Positions 26,806 to 34,662 of a stretch of DNA of 64,000 nucleotides are shown in pieces. The notes below the pieces were generated by a model. That model saw nothing but the letters and a program-made list of their open reading frames with translations. It was not told where the DNA came from and searched no databases. The stretch lies in NCBI RefSeq assembly GCF_000282575.1, contig NZ_AKJA01000138.1, positions 1-64,000 on the forward strand. The letters are read 5' to 3'. The translations under genes and the position numbers were made by a program. The DNA comes from Herbaspirillum sp. YR522 (GTDB lineage: Bacteria; Pseudomonadota; Gammaproteobacteria; Burkholderiales; Burkholderiaceae_D). The first letter of the stretch is position 1, and each line of letters opens with the position of its first letter.

Positions 26806-26874
26806 TGTCCAGCTTGCCCGAACTGAAAATGTCCACCTCGCCGAACTAGGTGTCCGCTATCACTGAAATATGCA
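26806..26874. repeat. Right terminal inverted repeat and transposase-binding blocks
   Basis: Read inward on the minus strand: TGCATATTTC (26874-26865), GGACACCTAGTTCGG (26855-26841), AGGTGGACA (26838-26830) and AGCTGGACA (26814-26806). These mirror the left end block for block. Confidence 0.85.
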
Positions 26875-26879
26875 AAAAC
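26875..26879. repeat. Right copy of 5-bp target-site duplication AAAAC
   Basis: AAAAC follows the terminal CA of the element and equals the five bases before its left TG. Confidence 0.85.
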
Positions 26880-26904
26880 GATTGTGCTGACTGCTGATTG
26901 TCAT
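26875..26904 (-). pseudogene. Severed first ten codons of the peptidase gene ending at 16671
   Basis: From an ATG at 26904 the minus strand reads MTISSQHNRF and then meets the transposon. Skipping the element and one target-site copy continues with A-A-S-P-L-A-R-Q-D-P, the peptidase frame left of the element. A GGGGGTGAG stretch just before the ATG can serve as ribosome site. The original peptidase start was therefore here. Confidence 0.85.
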
Positions 26905-27463
26905 CTCTCACCCCCAAAATTTCAAAGAAACAGGTATTTCTTTGTCGACGTTTCAAGTTATCCAAAGTGGACACGTTGGTTATCATGTGTTTGCCCTGCT
27001 CGACACGAAAACAGCCCTGCCAGCTCGTTCGCGTTTCCCTAAAACACGGGCTTGGCCGGGAACGGTCGGGTTTTTCTGGATACTGTCTTGCCACCCGTCG
27101 TGTCGCCGCAACCCGGCCTGCTCGAACAGCGGAAAATGATTTCCATTTGCAAACCAACGATGAATTGATCCTAAGGATGCAGGGCTCATCGATGTGGTAC
27201 ATAGTTATTTTTTGATGCTCAAGCTTCCACGGATATGCGGTGTCGCGCTTGGGCAAGGCGCTTGCGTGTGGAAGCATTCCGCGACGATCATGCGATACGC
27301 ATGACCATGTACCTCTTTGTACAGCCGAGCGCCAAGCATCGCTGGATATCGAGATCATCCAAGGCAAGACGGTCGTGGCTGTGACCGCCGGGCGTTCGAC
27401 ATCGCATCTTCGGAGATTGGAGAATGGGCCGACGAGAGGTGGCCACAGCGGTGCAAGACCGTG
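26905..27463. other. Former promoter region of the interrupted peptidase; no gene recognised
   Basis: About 560 bp. A 16-bp sequence TGGTACATAGTTATTT (27195-27210) resembles TAGTACATAAGTATTT (28635-28650) upstream of the second peptidase gene, with 13 of 16 bases equal, and may be a shared promoter element read leftward. Open frames here have no recognisable features. Confidence 0.4.
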
Positions 27464-28567
27464 CTACATCGGGGTCGAGCGCGCCGGCCGCGCCCGATCC
27501 TGGCTCAGGCTGCCCACCTCGACAATACGCCCGTAGTAATAGACCTGCTGGTCGGGGCTGTAGTCCTGGTTCGGATCGAAAACGGGAGCCCATTGGGAAG
27601 CGTCTTTTGTGGTGTCGCCCAAATAGGCATAGGCGGCCCCGTCCTTGACCACCAAATGCCCGACGGCATAATGTTTCGATTGCCATACATCGACCCACCT
27701 CTGGCCTCCACTGGGATTTTGCCACCACTCCTGCAGGTCGCCATTGTGATAGCGGCGCTCTCCCACCTGATACTGCCTGACTTGCTGGTGTTGAGCAGGA
27801 GACCGGGTTGGCGTGACAGGCATGCGCTTGGCCGTGCTACCGGACAGGAAACCCTTGATCCATGGCAGGATGGAAGAAATATTCGTGGCGATATTGGTGT
27901 GCTCGTTCTGGCCATTATGCAGTGCGATGACCTTATTCGTATCAGCCGATATCACCGGTGAGCCGGAGGCTCCTCCAGAGGTGTCGGCGGTATATTGCAC
28001 ATTGGTGTGGTGGTCACGCGGCGCCAGGTCACTGTCACGATAAACCCGATTGATCCGGCTGGGTTGTTCCCTCCCCCTGGCGTCATCGGTCAATGCGAAC
28101 GTCTTCAAGATATCTTTTCCGATCTTGCCGTATTGAGGGATATAGATCTGCTGTCCCGGCTTGGCGCCGCCGGGGTCCAACTCGAGATAACCAAATTTCT
28201 GCACCCGGGGGAACTGCGCTGGATTGATGGTGAAGAGCGCAAAATCCAGGTATTGCGCGTCCCCGGTGCTCGGATGAGCATTGCTGTTCTTGTAGTCCGT
28301 TCCCACCGCAAGCAGCGTGTCTCCGTTGACGCGAGTGACGCGGCCGGCGCGATCGGTAAATTCGACGCTCAGCTGCCGCGGGTTACCCGGTAACAGTACA
28401 TGTGCATTGGTCATCATGAGGTTACCCGACCCGACGCGAAAAGCGGTCGCGGAGGTCTTCTTGCCATGATGGAAAACCCGGGCCACAGCCAGGGAGTGGG
28501 TGAATTTCTGCGGGTCCCTCTTTGCGACCTGCGATGCGGAAAGCCGGTTGTCCTGGTTGAAGACCAT
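27464..28567 (-). CDS. Trypsin-fold serine peptidase with C-terminal carbohydrate-binding-like module
   Basis: A 367-aa intact paralogue of the interrupted peptidase. The catalytic triad is His56 (TNAHV), Asp108 (LDFAL) and Ser201 (GGASGSP). The C-terminal ~110 residues are aromatic-rich (WWQNPSGGQRWVDVW..., YAVGHLVVKDGAAYAYLGDT) and resemble small chitin-binding CBM5/12-type modules. The ATG at 28567 has AAGGA at 7-nt spacing. No signal peptide is present, so if exported it must use another route (for example as a secreted effector). Its close relative next door suggests a tandem duplication later split by the transposon. Confidence 0.8.
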   Translation of the reverse strand: MVFNQDNRLSASQVAKRDPQKFTHSLAVARVFHHGKKTSATAFRVGSGNLMMTNAHVLLPGNPRQLSVEFTDRAGRVTRVNGDTLLAVGTDYKNSNAHPSTGDAQYLDFALFTINPAQFPRVQKFGYLELDPGGAKPGQQIYIPQYGKIGKDILKTFALTDDARGREQPSRINRVYRDSDLAPRDHHTNVQYTADTSGGASGSPVISADTNKVIALHNGQNEHTNIATNISSILPWIKGFLSGSTAKRMPVTPTRSPAQHQQVRQYQVGERRYHNGDLQEWWQNPSGGQRWVDVWQSKHYAVGHLVVKDGAAYAYLGDTTKDASQWAPVFDPNQDYSPDQQVYYYGRIVEVGSLSQDRARPARSTPM

Positions 28568-29128
28568 GATTTCGTCCTTGCATGAATAACTCGACTACAA
28601 CGGGTTGATCTTAATAAGATCAACGTCACGGAAGTAGTACATAAGTATTTATGCAGTGCATGTGTCACATTGGACGACCCGCTATCGACGCAGGCGGTTT
28701 CGGTACGGACAATGATGAACCGGCGCACCGGAGGCCCCTGGCTGTGCAGCGGCCAGATATTGCACAGTCTGGCGGCGGCGCTTTGGATCCAGATCGTTAC
28801 TTGCGTGCAGGTAGGCGGTGGTCCTGAAGGTAAATCATGTCAGGCCCGGTGCAGTAAGCAGGCGATGCGTTCCGGCCGACATGTGGCACAGCCGGTCGGC
28901 CTGGCAACGGGTAGCACCAACGATGCTGGAAAAAAAGGGATTCGCGCCGACGCGCGCCGACGAGTCGACGCCAGGCCGGCAACGGCGGCAAATAGGGCAT
29001 TGCCAGCCGTCGCCGTCTCATGGTGACACCTGCGTCATCGATCGGAATCGGACAGCGGGCGATTTCAGCCTGGTATCGCGGCCGAGGCTATCTGGCCGGA
29101 ATGAACGTTGCAGGCCGCTTTGATACGA
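28568..29128. other. Intergenic stretch upstream of the second peptidase; no gene recognised
   Basis: 561 bp between the peptidase start and the lipA stop. It contains the 19-bp palindrome at 28605-28623 and the shared TAGTACATAAGTATTT motif. Open frames on both strands have no recognisable features. Confidence 0.4.
28605..28623. promoter_or_regulatory. Palindrome in the leader of the second peptidase gene
   Basis: TTGATCTTA-A-TAAGATCAA, two 9-bp arms around one base, lies 38 bp upstream of the peptidase ATG. It may be an operator or a leader hairpin. Confidence 0.4.
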
Positions 29129-30112
29129 TCAGACCAGCCCGTGCGCCTGCTGGTCGGCGTGATAGCTGGACCGCACCATGGCGCCCACGGCAGCATGTAC
29201 GAAGCCCATCTTGTAGGCTTCTTCCTCGTACATCTTGAACGTATCGGGATGCACGTAGCGGCGCACCGGCAGGTGGTCGCCGCTGGGCATCAGGTACTGG
29301 CCGATGGTCAGCATGTCGACGTTGTTGGCGCGCATGTCGCGCATGACCTGCAACACTTCCTCGTCGGTCTCGCCCAGGCCGACCATGATGCCGGACTTGG
29401 TCGGCACCTCCGGATGCAGGTCCTTGAAGCGCTTCAACAGGCTCAGCGAATACTCATAGTCGGAACCGGGACGGGCTTCCTTGTACAGGCGCGGCGCAGT
29501 CTCGAGGTTGTGGTTCATCACATCGGGCGGCGCCATCTTGAGGATCTCCAGCGCGCGGTCCATGCGGCCGCGGAAGTCGGGCGTGAGGATCTCGATGCGG
29601 GTCTCGGGCGACAGTTCGCGCACGCGCTTGATGCAGGCGGCGAAGTGGGCAGCGCCACCGTCGCGCAGGTCGTCGCGGTCGACGCTGGTGATGACCACAT
29701 ACGACAGCCGCAGCTGGGCAATGGTCTTGGCCAGGTTCTCGGGTTCGTTGGGGTCGAGCGGGTCGGGACGGCCGTGACCGACATCGCAGAACGGGCAGCG
29801 ACGGGTGCACTTGTCACCCATGATCATGAAGGTCGCGGTGCCCTTGCCGAAGCATTCGCCGATGTTGGGGCAGGATGCTTCCTCGCACACGGTGACCAGG
29901 TTGTTGGCGCGCAGGATGTCCTTGATCTCGTAGAAGCGGGTGGTCGGCGAACCGGCCTTGACCCGGATCCAGTCCGGCTTCTTCAGCTTTTCGGCGGCAA
30001 CGATCTTGATCGGGATCCAGGCCGTCTTGCCCGCGCCCTTCTGCTTGTCGAGCGGATTGACACGGGCGGCGTTGCTGGAGGTTTCTGCTGCTGGAGTGAT
30101 ATCGGTAGTCAT
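29129..30112 (-). CDS. lipA: Lipoyl synthase
   Basis: LipA is a radical-SAM enzyme that inserts two sulfurs into octanoyl groups on lipoate-dependent enzymes (PDH, OGDH, glycine cleavage H protein). The 327-aa protein has the auxiliary cluster cysteines ([13 protein letters not shown]), the radical-SAM CxxxCxxC motif (CTRRCPFC) and the C-terminal RSSY serine that ligates the auxiliary cluster. The ATG at 30112 gives the normal N-terminal length. The gene is 44 bp downstream of lipB on the same strand, so octanoyl transfer and sulfur insertion are co-expressed. Confidence 0.97.
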   Translation of the reverse strand: MTTDITPAAETSSNAARVNPLDKQKGAGKTAWIPIKIVAAEKLKKPDWIRVKAGSPTTRFYEIKDILRANNLVTVCEEASCPNIGECFGKGTATFMIMGDKCTRRCPFCDVGHGRPDPLDPNEPENLAKTIAQLRLSYVVITSVDRDDLRDGGAAHFAACIKRVRELSPETRIEILTPDFRGRMDRALEILKMAPPDVMNHNLETAPRLYKEARPGSDYEYSLSLLKRFKDLHPEVPTKSGIMVGLGETDEEVLQVMRDMRANNVDMLTIGQYLMPSGDHLPVRRYVHPDTFKMYEEEAYKMGFVHAAVGAMVRSSYHADQQAHGLV

Positions 30113-30156
30113 GATGTCGTCTTTGCGGCGGCGGCCTTGTCGGCGTGGCGCCTTGC

Positions 30157-30846
30157 TCAGCCCTGCAAGCGGGCAATCAGTTTTTCGGCAAGCAGCGCCT
30201 GTACCTCGGCCAGGCCGGCAACGGCACCCAGCGTCTTCATGTCGACCGTGGCCAGGCCTGCGTAACCACAGGGATTGATCCACGAAAACGGGGCCAGGTC
30301 CATGTCGACGTTGAGCGATACCCCATGGTAGGTGCAGCCATTGCCGCGGATCTTCAACCCCAGTGCGGCTACCTTGGCGCCCTGCCACGGCCCGTCGGCG
30401 GCATAGATGCCCGGCGCGCCCTGCTTGCGTTCACCGGCCAGATTATACGCCGCCAGCGTATCGATCACCGCCTGCTCGATGTTGTAGACGAATTCGCGGG
30501 CAAACAGCCGCGCACCGGGGCGCTGGCGACGCAGGTCCATCAGCAGGTAGATCACCACCTGGCCCGGTCCATGAAACGTGACCTCGCCGCCGCGATCGGT
30601 CTGCACCAACGGGATGTCGTGCGGATTCAACACATGCGATCGATCGGCCCCCAGGCCCAGCGTATAGACCGGCGCATGCTCGACGATCCATAACTGGTCG
30701 GGCGTGGCGGCGCTGCGCGCATCGGTATAGGCGCGCATCGCCGCAAAGGTGTTTTCGTAGGGTTCGTTGCCGCGCCAGATCAGCTGCGGGGCGGCGGGAA
30801 CGGCCACCGGCGCGATGCCCGGGGCGCTGTGAAGTGCGGTTTGCAT
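30157..30846 (-). CDS. lipB: Octanoyl-[ACP]:protein N-octanoyltransferase
   Basis: LipB moves octanoate from acyl carrier protein to the lipoyl domains that LipA then sulfurises. The 229-aa protein has the family signature [16 protein letters not shown], the catalytic lysine region [18 protein letters not shown] and the catalytic cysteine in INPCGYAGL. Start ATG at 30846. It forms a two-gene operon with lipA. In many Burkholderiales the DUF493 gene sits directly upstream; here a DUF2917/LysR pair is placed between them. Confidence 0.96.
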   Translation of the reverse strand: MQTALHSAPGIAPVAVPAAPQLIWRGNEPYENTFAAMRAYTDARSAATPDQLWIVEHAPVYTLGLGADRSHVLNPHDIPLVQTDRGGEVTFHGPGQVVIYLLMDLRRQRPGARLFAREFVYNIEQAVIDTLAAYNLAGERKQGAPGIYAADGPWQGAKVAALGLKIRGNGCTYHGVSLNVDMDLAPFSWINPCGYAGLATVDMKTLGAVAGLAEVQALLAEKLIARLQG

Positions 30847-30922
30847 GCCGCCAGTGTAGCGAAGTTCGCTTCAACGCGCCGTGCCGGTGCAAGTTATCCA
30901 CAGGTCGGTACCGCAGCACGAC

Positions 30923-31228
30923 TCACCAGCGCAACAATCCATGCGGGAACCACCGCATGAGGTGGGCCACGCCGGTCGCTGGCCGCCCCAGCACCTGGAA
31001 ACGGGCGCAATCCCCGGCAGCCTCGAAGACGGCCAGCCCGCCACCCGGCAACTCGAATTCCTGGCCGGCGTGCAGCCAGATGTCGCCCCCGCCCTGCTCC
31101 AGCGTAAGCCACACCAGCCCGTGGCTGACCTTCACGCGTGCGGCCGGCGCCAGCCGCGTGGCATGGGTCTGCCCGGCATCCAGGCAGAATTCGCCGGTGA
31201 TCAATTCTCTTGTGAATAAGTTTTGCAT
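30923..31228 (-). CDS. DUF2917 domain protein
   Basis: A 101-aa protein with the DUF2917 beta-barrel pattern (VKVSHGLVWLTLEQGGGDIWLHAGQEFELPGGG), a small cupin-like fold of unknown function. The ATG at 31228 has GGAG at 7-nt spacing. It is transcribed divergently from a GcvA-like LysR gene, an arrangement seen repeatedly in betaproteobacteria, so it is probably the direct target of that regulator. Confidence 0.85.
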   Translation of the reverse strand: MQNLFTRELITGEFCLDAGQTHATRLAPAARVKVSHGLVWLTLEQGGGDIWLHAGQEFELPGGGLAVFEAAGDCARFQVLGRPATGVAHLMRWFPHGLLRW

Positions 31229-31307
31229 GGCGTTCTCCAGTCGTTGCGCTGCCGATCAGTCAGGCTTTGATTTTAGGAGGTACCATGGCCGTGGCAAAAC
31301 GAGTTAT

Positions 31308-31326
31308 ATTGGCTGCCGTTGCTAAT
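31308..31326. promoter_or_regulatory. Candidate LysR-type regulator binding site
   Basis: ATTGGC-N7-GCTAAT is an imperfect inverted repeat in the divergent gap between the DUF2917 and LysR genes, 21 bp before the LysR start, where LysR regulators usually bind to control themselves and their neighbour. Confidence 0.4.
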
Positions 31327-31346
31327 AATATTCACAAGGAAAATAC

Positions 31347-32264
31347 ATGGCGGACTTGCGCAAGCTGCCCAACCTGGCCGCGCTGCGGGCATTCGATGCA
31401 GCGGCCCGCCATGAATGCTTTTCGCGCGCGGCGGCCGAGATCCACGTCACCCCGGGCGCGGTCAGCCACCAGGTGCGTGGCCTGGAAGACGATCTCGGCC
31501 TGGCCTTGTTCACCCGCCATGGCAAGCGCATTGCCATCACCGATACCGGCCGCCGCTTCGCCGCCACGGTGCGCAAGTCGCTCACCGAGATCGCCCAGGC
31601 CGCCGAGCACCTGCGCAGCCTGAATCGCCAGGCGCGGCTGGTGATCTCGGCCACGCCCTCGTTTGCTTCGCGCTGGCTGGCGCCACGGTTGTGGAAGTTC
31701 ATCGATGCCCATCCCGATATCGAGGTGGTGCTGCAGTCCGGCAGCCACCTGGCCGACCTGCGCCTGGACGGCGTCGACGTCGGCCTGCGCTTCGGCCATG
31801 GACGCTACGAGGGATTGACTGTGGACAAGTTGACGGACGATTACTACTATCCGGTCGCCGCGCCAGGCTACCGCACGCGCCAGGCACGGGTGCCGCAGGT
31901 GCCGGCCGACCTGCGCGACTGCACCCTGCTGCGCATGGATACACGCGAATCGTGGCAGCCCTGGCTGCGCCTGGCCGGGCTGGACCTGCCCGAGCCCAGC
32001 GGCGGGCTGGTGATCGAGGATTCCTCGCTGACCTTGCGCGACGCCGCCGCCGGCAACGGGGTGGCACTGTCGCGCCATGTCATCGCCTCGCGCGAAATCG
32101 CCGAGGGCGAACTGGTGCGCCTGTTCGACCTGACCATCCGGGCCGACGAAGCCTATTACCTGGTAAGCCTGCCCGAATCCCGCGACAAGCCCGCGCTGGT
32201 GGCTTTCAAGGCCTGGATCATGGAAGAGATGGCGCGTTTCCGGGCCCAGGGGTGGCCCGGCTGA
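31347..32264 (+). CDS. LysR-type transcriptional regulator, GcvA-like
   Basis: A 305-aa regulator. The N-terminal helix-turn-helix (FSRAAAEIHVTPGAVSHQVRGLEDDLGLALFTR) and the linker are of the GcvA type, and the periplasmic-binding-protein-like effector domain fills ~90-300. The ATG at 31347 has AAGGA at 7-nt spacing. It is divergent from the DUF2917 gene, its likely target. The effector is unknown; the name GcvA-like describes the subfamily, not glycine cleavage control. Confidence 0.88.
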   Translation: MADLRKLPNLAALRAFDAAARHECFSRAAAEIHVTPGAVSHQVRGLEDDLGLALFTRHGKRIAITDTGRRFAATVRKSLTEIAQAAEHLRSLNRQARLVISATPSFASRWLAPRLWKFIDAHPDIEVVLQSGSHLADLRLDGVDVGLRFGHGRYEGLTVDKLTDDYYYPVAAPGYRTRQARVPQVPADLRDCTLLRMDTRESWQPWLRLAGLDLPEPSGGLVIEDSSLTLRDAAAGNGVALSRHVIASREIAEGELVRLFDLTIRADEAYYLVSLPESRDKPALVAFKAWIMEEMARFRAQGWPG

Positions 32265-32286
32265 AGCAGCGCCTGTGGACAAGACA

Positions 32287-32318
32287 AACCCGGCATGGCC
32301 TGGGGGCGATGCCGGGTT
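32287..32318. terminator. Hairpin between convergent LysR and DUF493 genes
   Basis: AACCCGGCAT / ATGCCGGGTT is a 10-bp perfect stem with a 12-nt loop placed between two gene ends; only short T-tracts flank it, so termination is likely but may be weak. Confidence 0.6.
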
Positions 32319-32339
32319 GCGCGGTAAAAGACCTGCTGC

Positions 32340-32612
32340 TCAGAGCACGAACTTGACGTGCTCGTGGGACGACAGTGCGCGATAAAGGTTGTCGAGCTGC
32401 TCGCGGCTGGTGGCGCGAATGGTCAACGTCAGCGACAGGTACTTGCCTTGCGTGGAGGGTCGCATCTCGACCTTGCCGGCATGGAAGTCCGGGTCATGCA
32501 GGACCACCAGTTCGACGATTTCATTGGCGAATTCATCATGCATGACGCCGACCACCTTGATCGGGAAGTCGCTGGGATACTCGATGAGGGATTCTTCGGT
32601 CGGCAGGGGCAT
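32340..32612 (-). CDS. DUF493 (YbeD-like) protein
   Basis: A 90-aa protein with the YbeD pattern: ESLIEYPSDFPIKVVG at the N-terminus and YLSLTLTIRATSREQLDNLYRALSSHEHVKFVL at the C-terminus, an ACT-like fold. It is a small conserved protein of unknown biochemical role, usually next to lipB and the class IV transaminase gene, as here with the transaminase 125 bp upstream on the same strand. Confidence 0.9.
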   Translation of the reverse strand: MPLPTEESLIEYPSDFPIKVVGVMHDEFANEIVELVVLHDPDFHAGKVEMRPSTQGKYLSLTLTIRATSREQLDNLYRALSSHEHVKFVL

Positions 32613-32737
32613 GATGGTTCGGGCGGACTGGTTTCAATGCAACGATATGGTGATGAAGGCGCTGCCTTCAAGCAGGCCGGCGGGCGATTGCGCAATTCTA
32701 GCCTCCCGGCGCCCTCGCCGCCAGCGGCCAAACCGCC

Positions 32738-33586
32738 TTACAGGCGCGCCTTGGCCGCCTGGTAGGCAGCATGTACCTTGGCAAACACCGGACCCGGGTG
32801 GCCGCTGCCGACCTGCTTGCCATCCAGCGTGACGACCGGCAACACTTCCTTGCTGGCCGACGACAGGATCAGCTCGTCGGCGGCAAACACTTCCTCGCGC
32901 GTAATGCGGCGTGCCTCCAGGGCGATGCCTTGCTCGGCGCACAGCTCTTCCATCAGTCCGTAGCGGATACCTTCCAGGATCAGGTTGTCCTTGGGAGGCG
33001 CCGCGATGCGGCCATCCTTGACCACCCATACGTTGGACGACGATGCTTCCGACAGGAAGCCATCGCGGAACTGGATCGCCTCGGTCACTTCGTTCTCGGC
33101 GGCAAACTGGGCCGCCAGTACGTTGCCCAGCAGCGAGGTGGCCTTGATCTGGCAATTCAGCCAGCGCCGATCTTCCAGCGTCACGCAGGCCACGCCGCCT
33201 TCGATGGCCGACGCCGACGGCAGCACCATGGCGTTGGTCATGATGAACACGGTCGGCGTGGCTTCCTTGGGAAAGGCATGGGCGCGCTTGGCCACGCCGC
33301 GGGTGACCTGGATGTAGATCATCTGGTCGTCCAGGTCGTTGGCCTGCACCACCTGGTCGATCAGTGCGAACCATTGCGCCTGGTCATGCGGATTGGCAAT
33401 ACCGATGCTGTCGAGGCTGCGCGACAGGCGCGCCAGGTGCTGCTGGCCGCGAAAGGGCTTGCGGCGATACATCGGGATCACTTCATAGATGCCGTCGCCG
33501 AAGATGAAGCCGCGATCCAGCACCGGCACGCGGGCTTGCGACAAAGGGGTAAATTCGCCGTTGAGGTAGACGATGGGATCGTTCAT
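32738..33586 (-). CDS. D-amino acid aminotransferase (class IV, PLP)
   Basis: A 282-aa class IV aminotransferase, D-alanine transaminase type, interconverting D-amino acids and 2-oxo acids. The PLP lysine lies in NCQIKATSLLGNVLA, and DRGFIFGDGIYEV and SEASSSNVWVV are the family signatures. The ATG at 33586 starts MNDPIVYLNGEF, the usual family N-terminus; the longer open frame upstream lacks family similarity. It probably belongs to one operon with the DUF493 gene, the common Burkholderiales order dat-DUF493-lipB. Confidence 0.88.
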   Translation of the reverse strand: MNDPIVYLNGEFTPLSQARVPVLDRGFIFGDGIYEVIPMYRRKPFRGQQHLARLSRSLDSIGIANPHDQAQWFALIDQVVQANDLDDQMIYIQVTRGVAKRAHAFPKEATPTVFIMTNAMVLPSASAIEGGVACVTLEDRRWLNCQIKATSLLGNVLAAQFAAENEVTEAIQFRDGFLSEASSSNVWVVKDGRIAAPPKDNLILEGIRYGLMEELCAEQGIALEARRITREEVFAADELILSSASKEVLPVVTLDGKQVGSGHPGPVFAKVHAAYQAAKARL

Positions 33587-33792
33587 GTGCGCTTGTCCAA
33601 TGAGCAGGAAGGGGAAAGAGGGCCGAAGCCGGCCGGCCAGGCATTCTGGCACAGCCGCGCGCGTGACGTAACGGGTCATGCAAATTAGGAATGGGTCGGA
33701 ACCCGCAGCCCGCCCATGCCATTCATGGTCAAGGCCATTGCCACTTGCGCATGGCCGCATCACGCAACCCTTGACAGCAACACCGTACCATC

Positions 33793-34662
33793 ATGATCAA
33801 AGCCTCATACAGCCTGTGCCCGCAGGAAATCCAACAGCAGATCCTGCAATACGCCTTCGACGCCGCATACCGCGAGCCGCCCTCGGCGTTCCAACCCGCC
33901 GGCCCCCTCGGCTACCGGGACATCCAATACCTGCGCGGCATCGACCGCAACGCCCGCAATATCATCGAGCATGCAGCCTCCCGATTACCGGGGGTGCAGA
34001 TGCGCCGCACCCGCAACCGTCTGTTGCACGCGCACACGCGCGGCGAATTCGAACAGGAACTGGCGCAGGTGGCCCAACAGTTCACCCATATCAGCATCCC
34101 GCTGGCGCGACTCGATGCTGACGAGGTCGGCCTGGCGATGCGCTATCTGGAGAGCCTGCCCGGCTTCAGCGACATCGATCGCTACGACAGCGATGCCAGC
34201 GTCGACGACTCCGACGACGAAGCCGGCGGCGAACCCGCGCTGCACCTGGAAGTGGCCAGGAAGAATCCGCCGATGCTCATCGACAGGCTTTATCACCTGC
34301 TGCGCGTGGAGGGCCGCCCACCCCTGCGCATCACACTGACCGAGCTGCCACCGGGGCCGTCCGATTTCCGCACCACGCGACTGGGTGGGCACATCATCGA
34401 CGAACGCCTCGAACCGGGCGGCCATGCTGGACTGGTCAATACCGACGGCAGTCCGCTCAACCTGCTGCAGCTGGAGCTGATCCGCCAGCGCGGCCACTGT
34501 GTAAGCCACCCCGATGCAGAGGTGATCGAGCCCGACGGCGAGCAGGTCGAATTCGCCATGATGGTCATGCAACTATGGAATGAGAACCAGCAACGCACGC
34601 TGGCCTCGATCGGTCATGAAGCCACCGCCCGCATGCTGGCCGACGCCAGCGACCGGTCATAG
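33793..34662 (+). CDS. Unknown protein with an F-box-like N-terminus
   Basis: A 289-aa soluble protein not recognised. Its N-terminus (SYSLCPQEIQQQILQYAFDAAY) resembles an F-box-like helix pattern (L/P-x-E-I-x-x-x-I-L), and a strongly acidic stretch lies at ~135-150 (DSDASVDDSDDEAGG). No signal peptide, membrane helix or enzyme motif is visible. Its 3' end overlaps the convergent ABC transporter gene by 6 bp. F-box-like domains in bacterial proteins usually mark effectors delivered to eukaryotic hosts, so an effector is possible, but the match is weak. Confidence 0.5.
   Translation: MIKASYSLCPQEIQQQILQYAFDAAYREPPSAFQPAGPLGYRDIQYLRGIDRNARNIIEHAASRLPGVQMRRTRNRLLHAHTRGEFEQELAQVAQQFTHISIPLARLDADEVGLAMRYLESLPGFSDIDRYDSDASVDDSDDEAGGEPALHLEVARKNPPMLIDRLYHLLRVEGRPPLRITLTELPPGPSDFRTTRLGGHIIDERLEPGGHAGLVNTDGSPLNLLQLELIRQRGHCVSHPDAEVIEPDGEQVEFAMMVMQLWNENQQRTLASIGHEATARMLADASDRS

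Larger units (their letters stand above)
17657..26874. mobile_element. 9.2-kb IS21-family transposon with cargo genes
   Basis: Both ends begin with TGCATATTTC as an inverted repeat (TG...CA termini), followed at similar spacing by GGACACCTAGTTCGG, AGGTGGACA and AGCTGGACA in the same order. On the left these lie at 17657, 17677, 17696 and 17739; on the right they are mirrored, reading inward from 26874. A 5-bp direct repeat AAAAC flanks the element. Removing the element and one AAAAC copy joins ten codons at 26904-26875 in frame to the peptidase at 17651-16671, which confirms both ends. The transposase genes istA and istB lie at the left; the remaining ~6.4 kb is cargo with lower GC than the chromosome. 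Confidence 0.9.

Noticed and set aside
26846-27367. 173-aa minus-strand frame across the transposon right end
   Set aside because: It runs over the element boundary and the severed peptidase start in another frame and has no recognisable features.
16671-28567. Idea of a composite transposon bounded by two insertion sequences
   Set aside because: Only one istAB pair exists; the flanking similar genes are peptidase paralogues in the same orientation, and the true ends are the mirrored repeats at 17657 and 26874.
28670-29026. 118-aa plus-strand frame upstream of lipA's end
   Set aside because: No ribosome site, no recognisable domain, composition of random GC-rich sequence.
30894-30902. Single exact DnaA box TTATCCACA upstream of lipB
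   Set aside because: It is isolated; one box is expected by chance or as a minor regulatory site and is not evidence of an origin.
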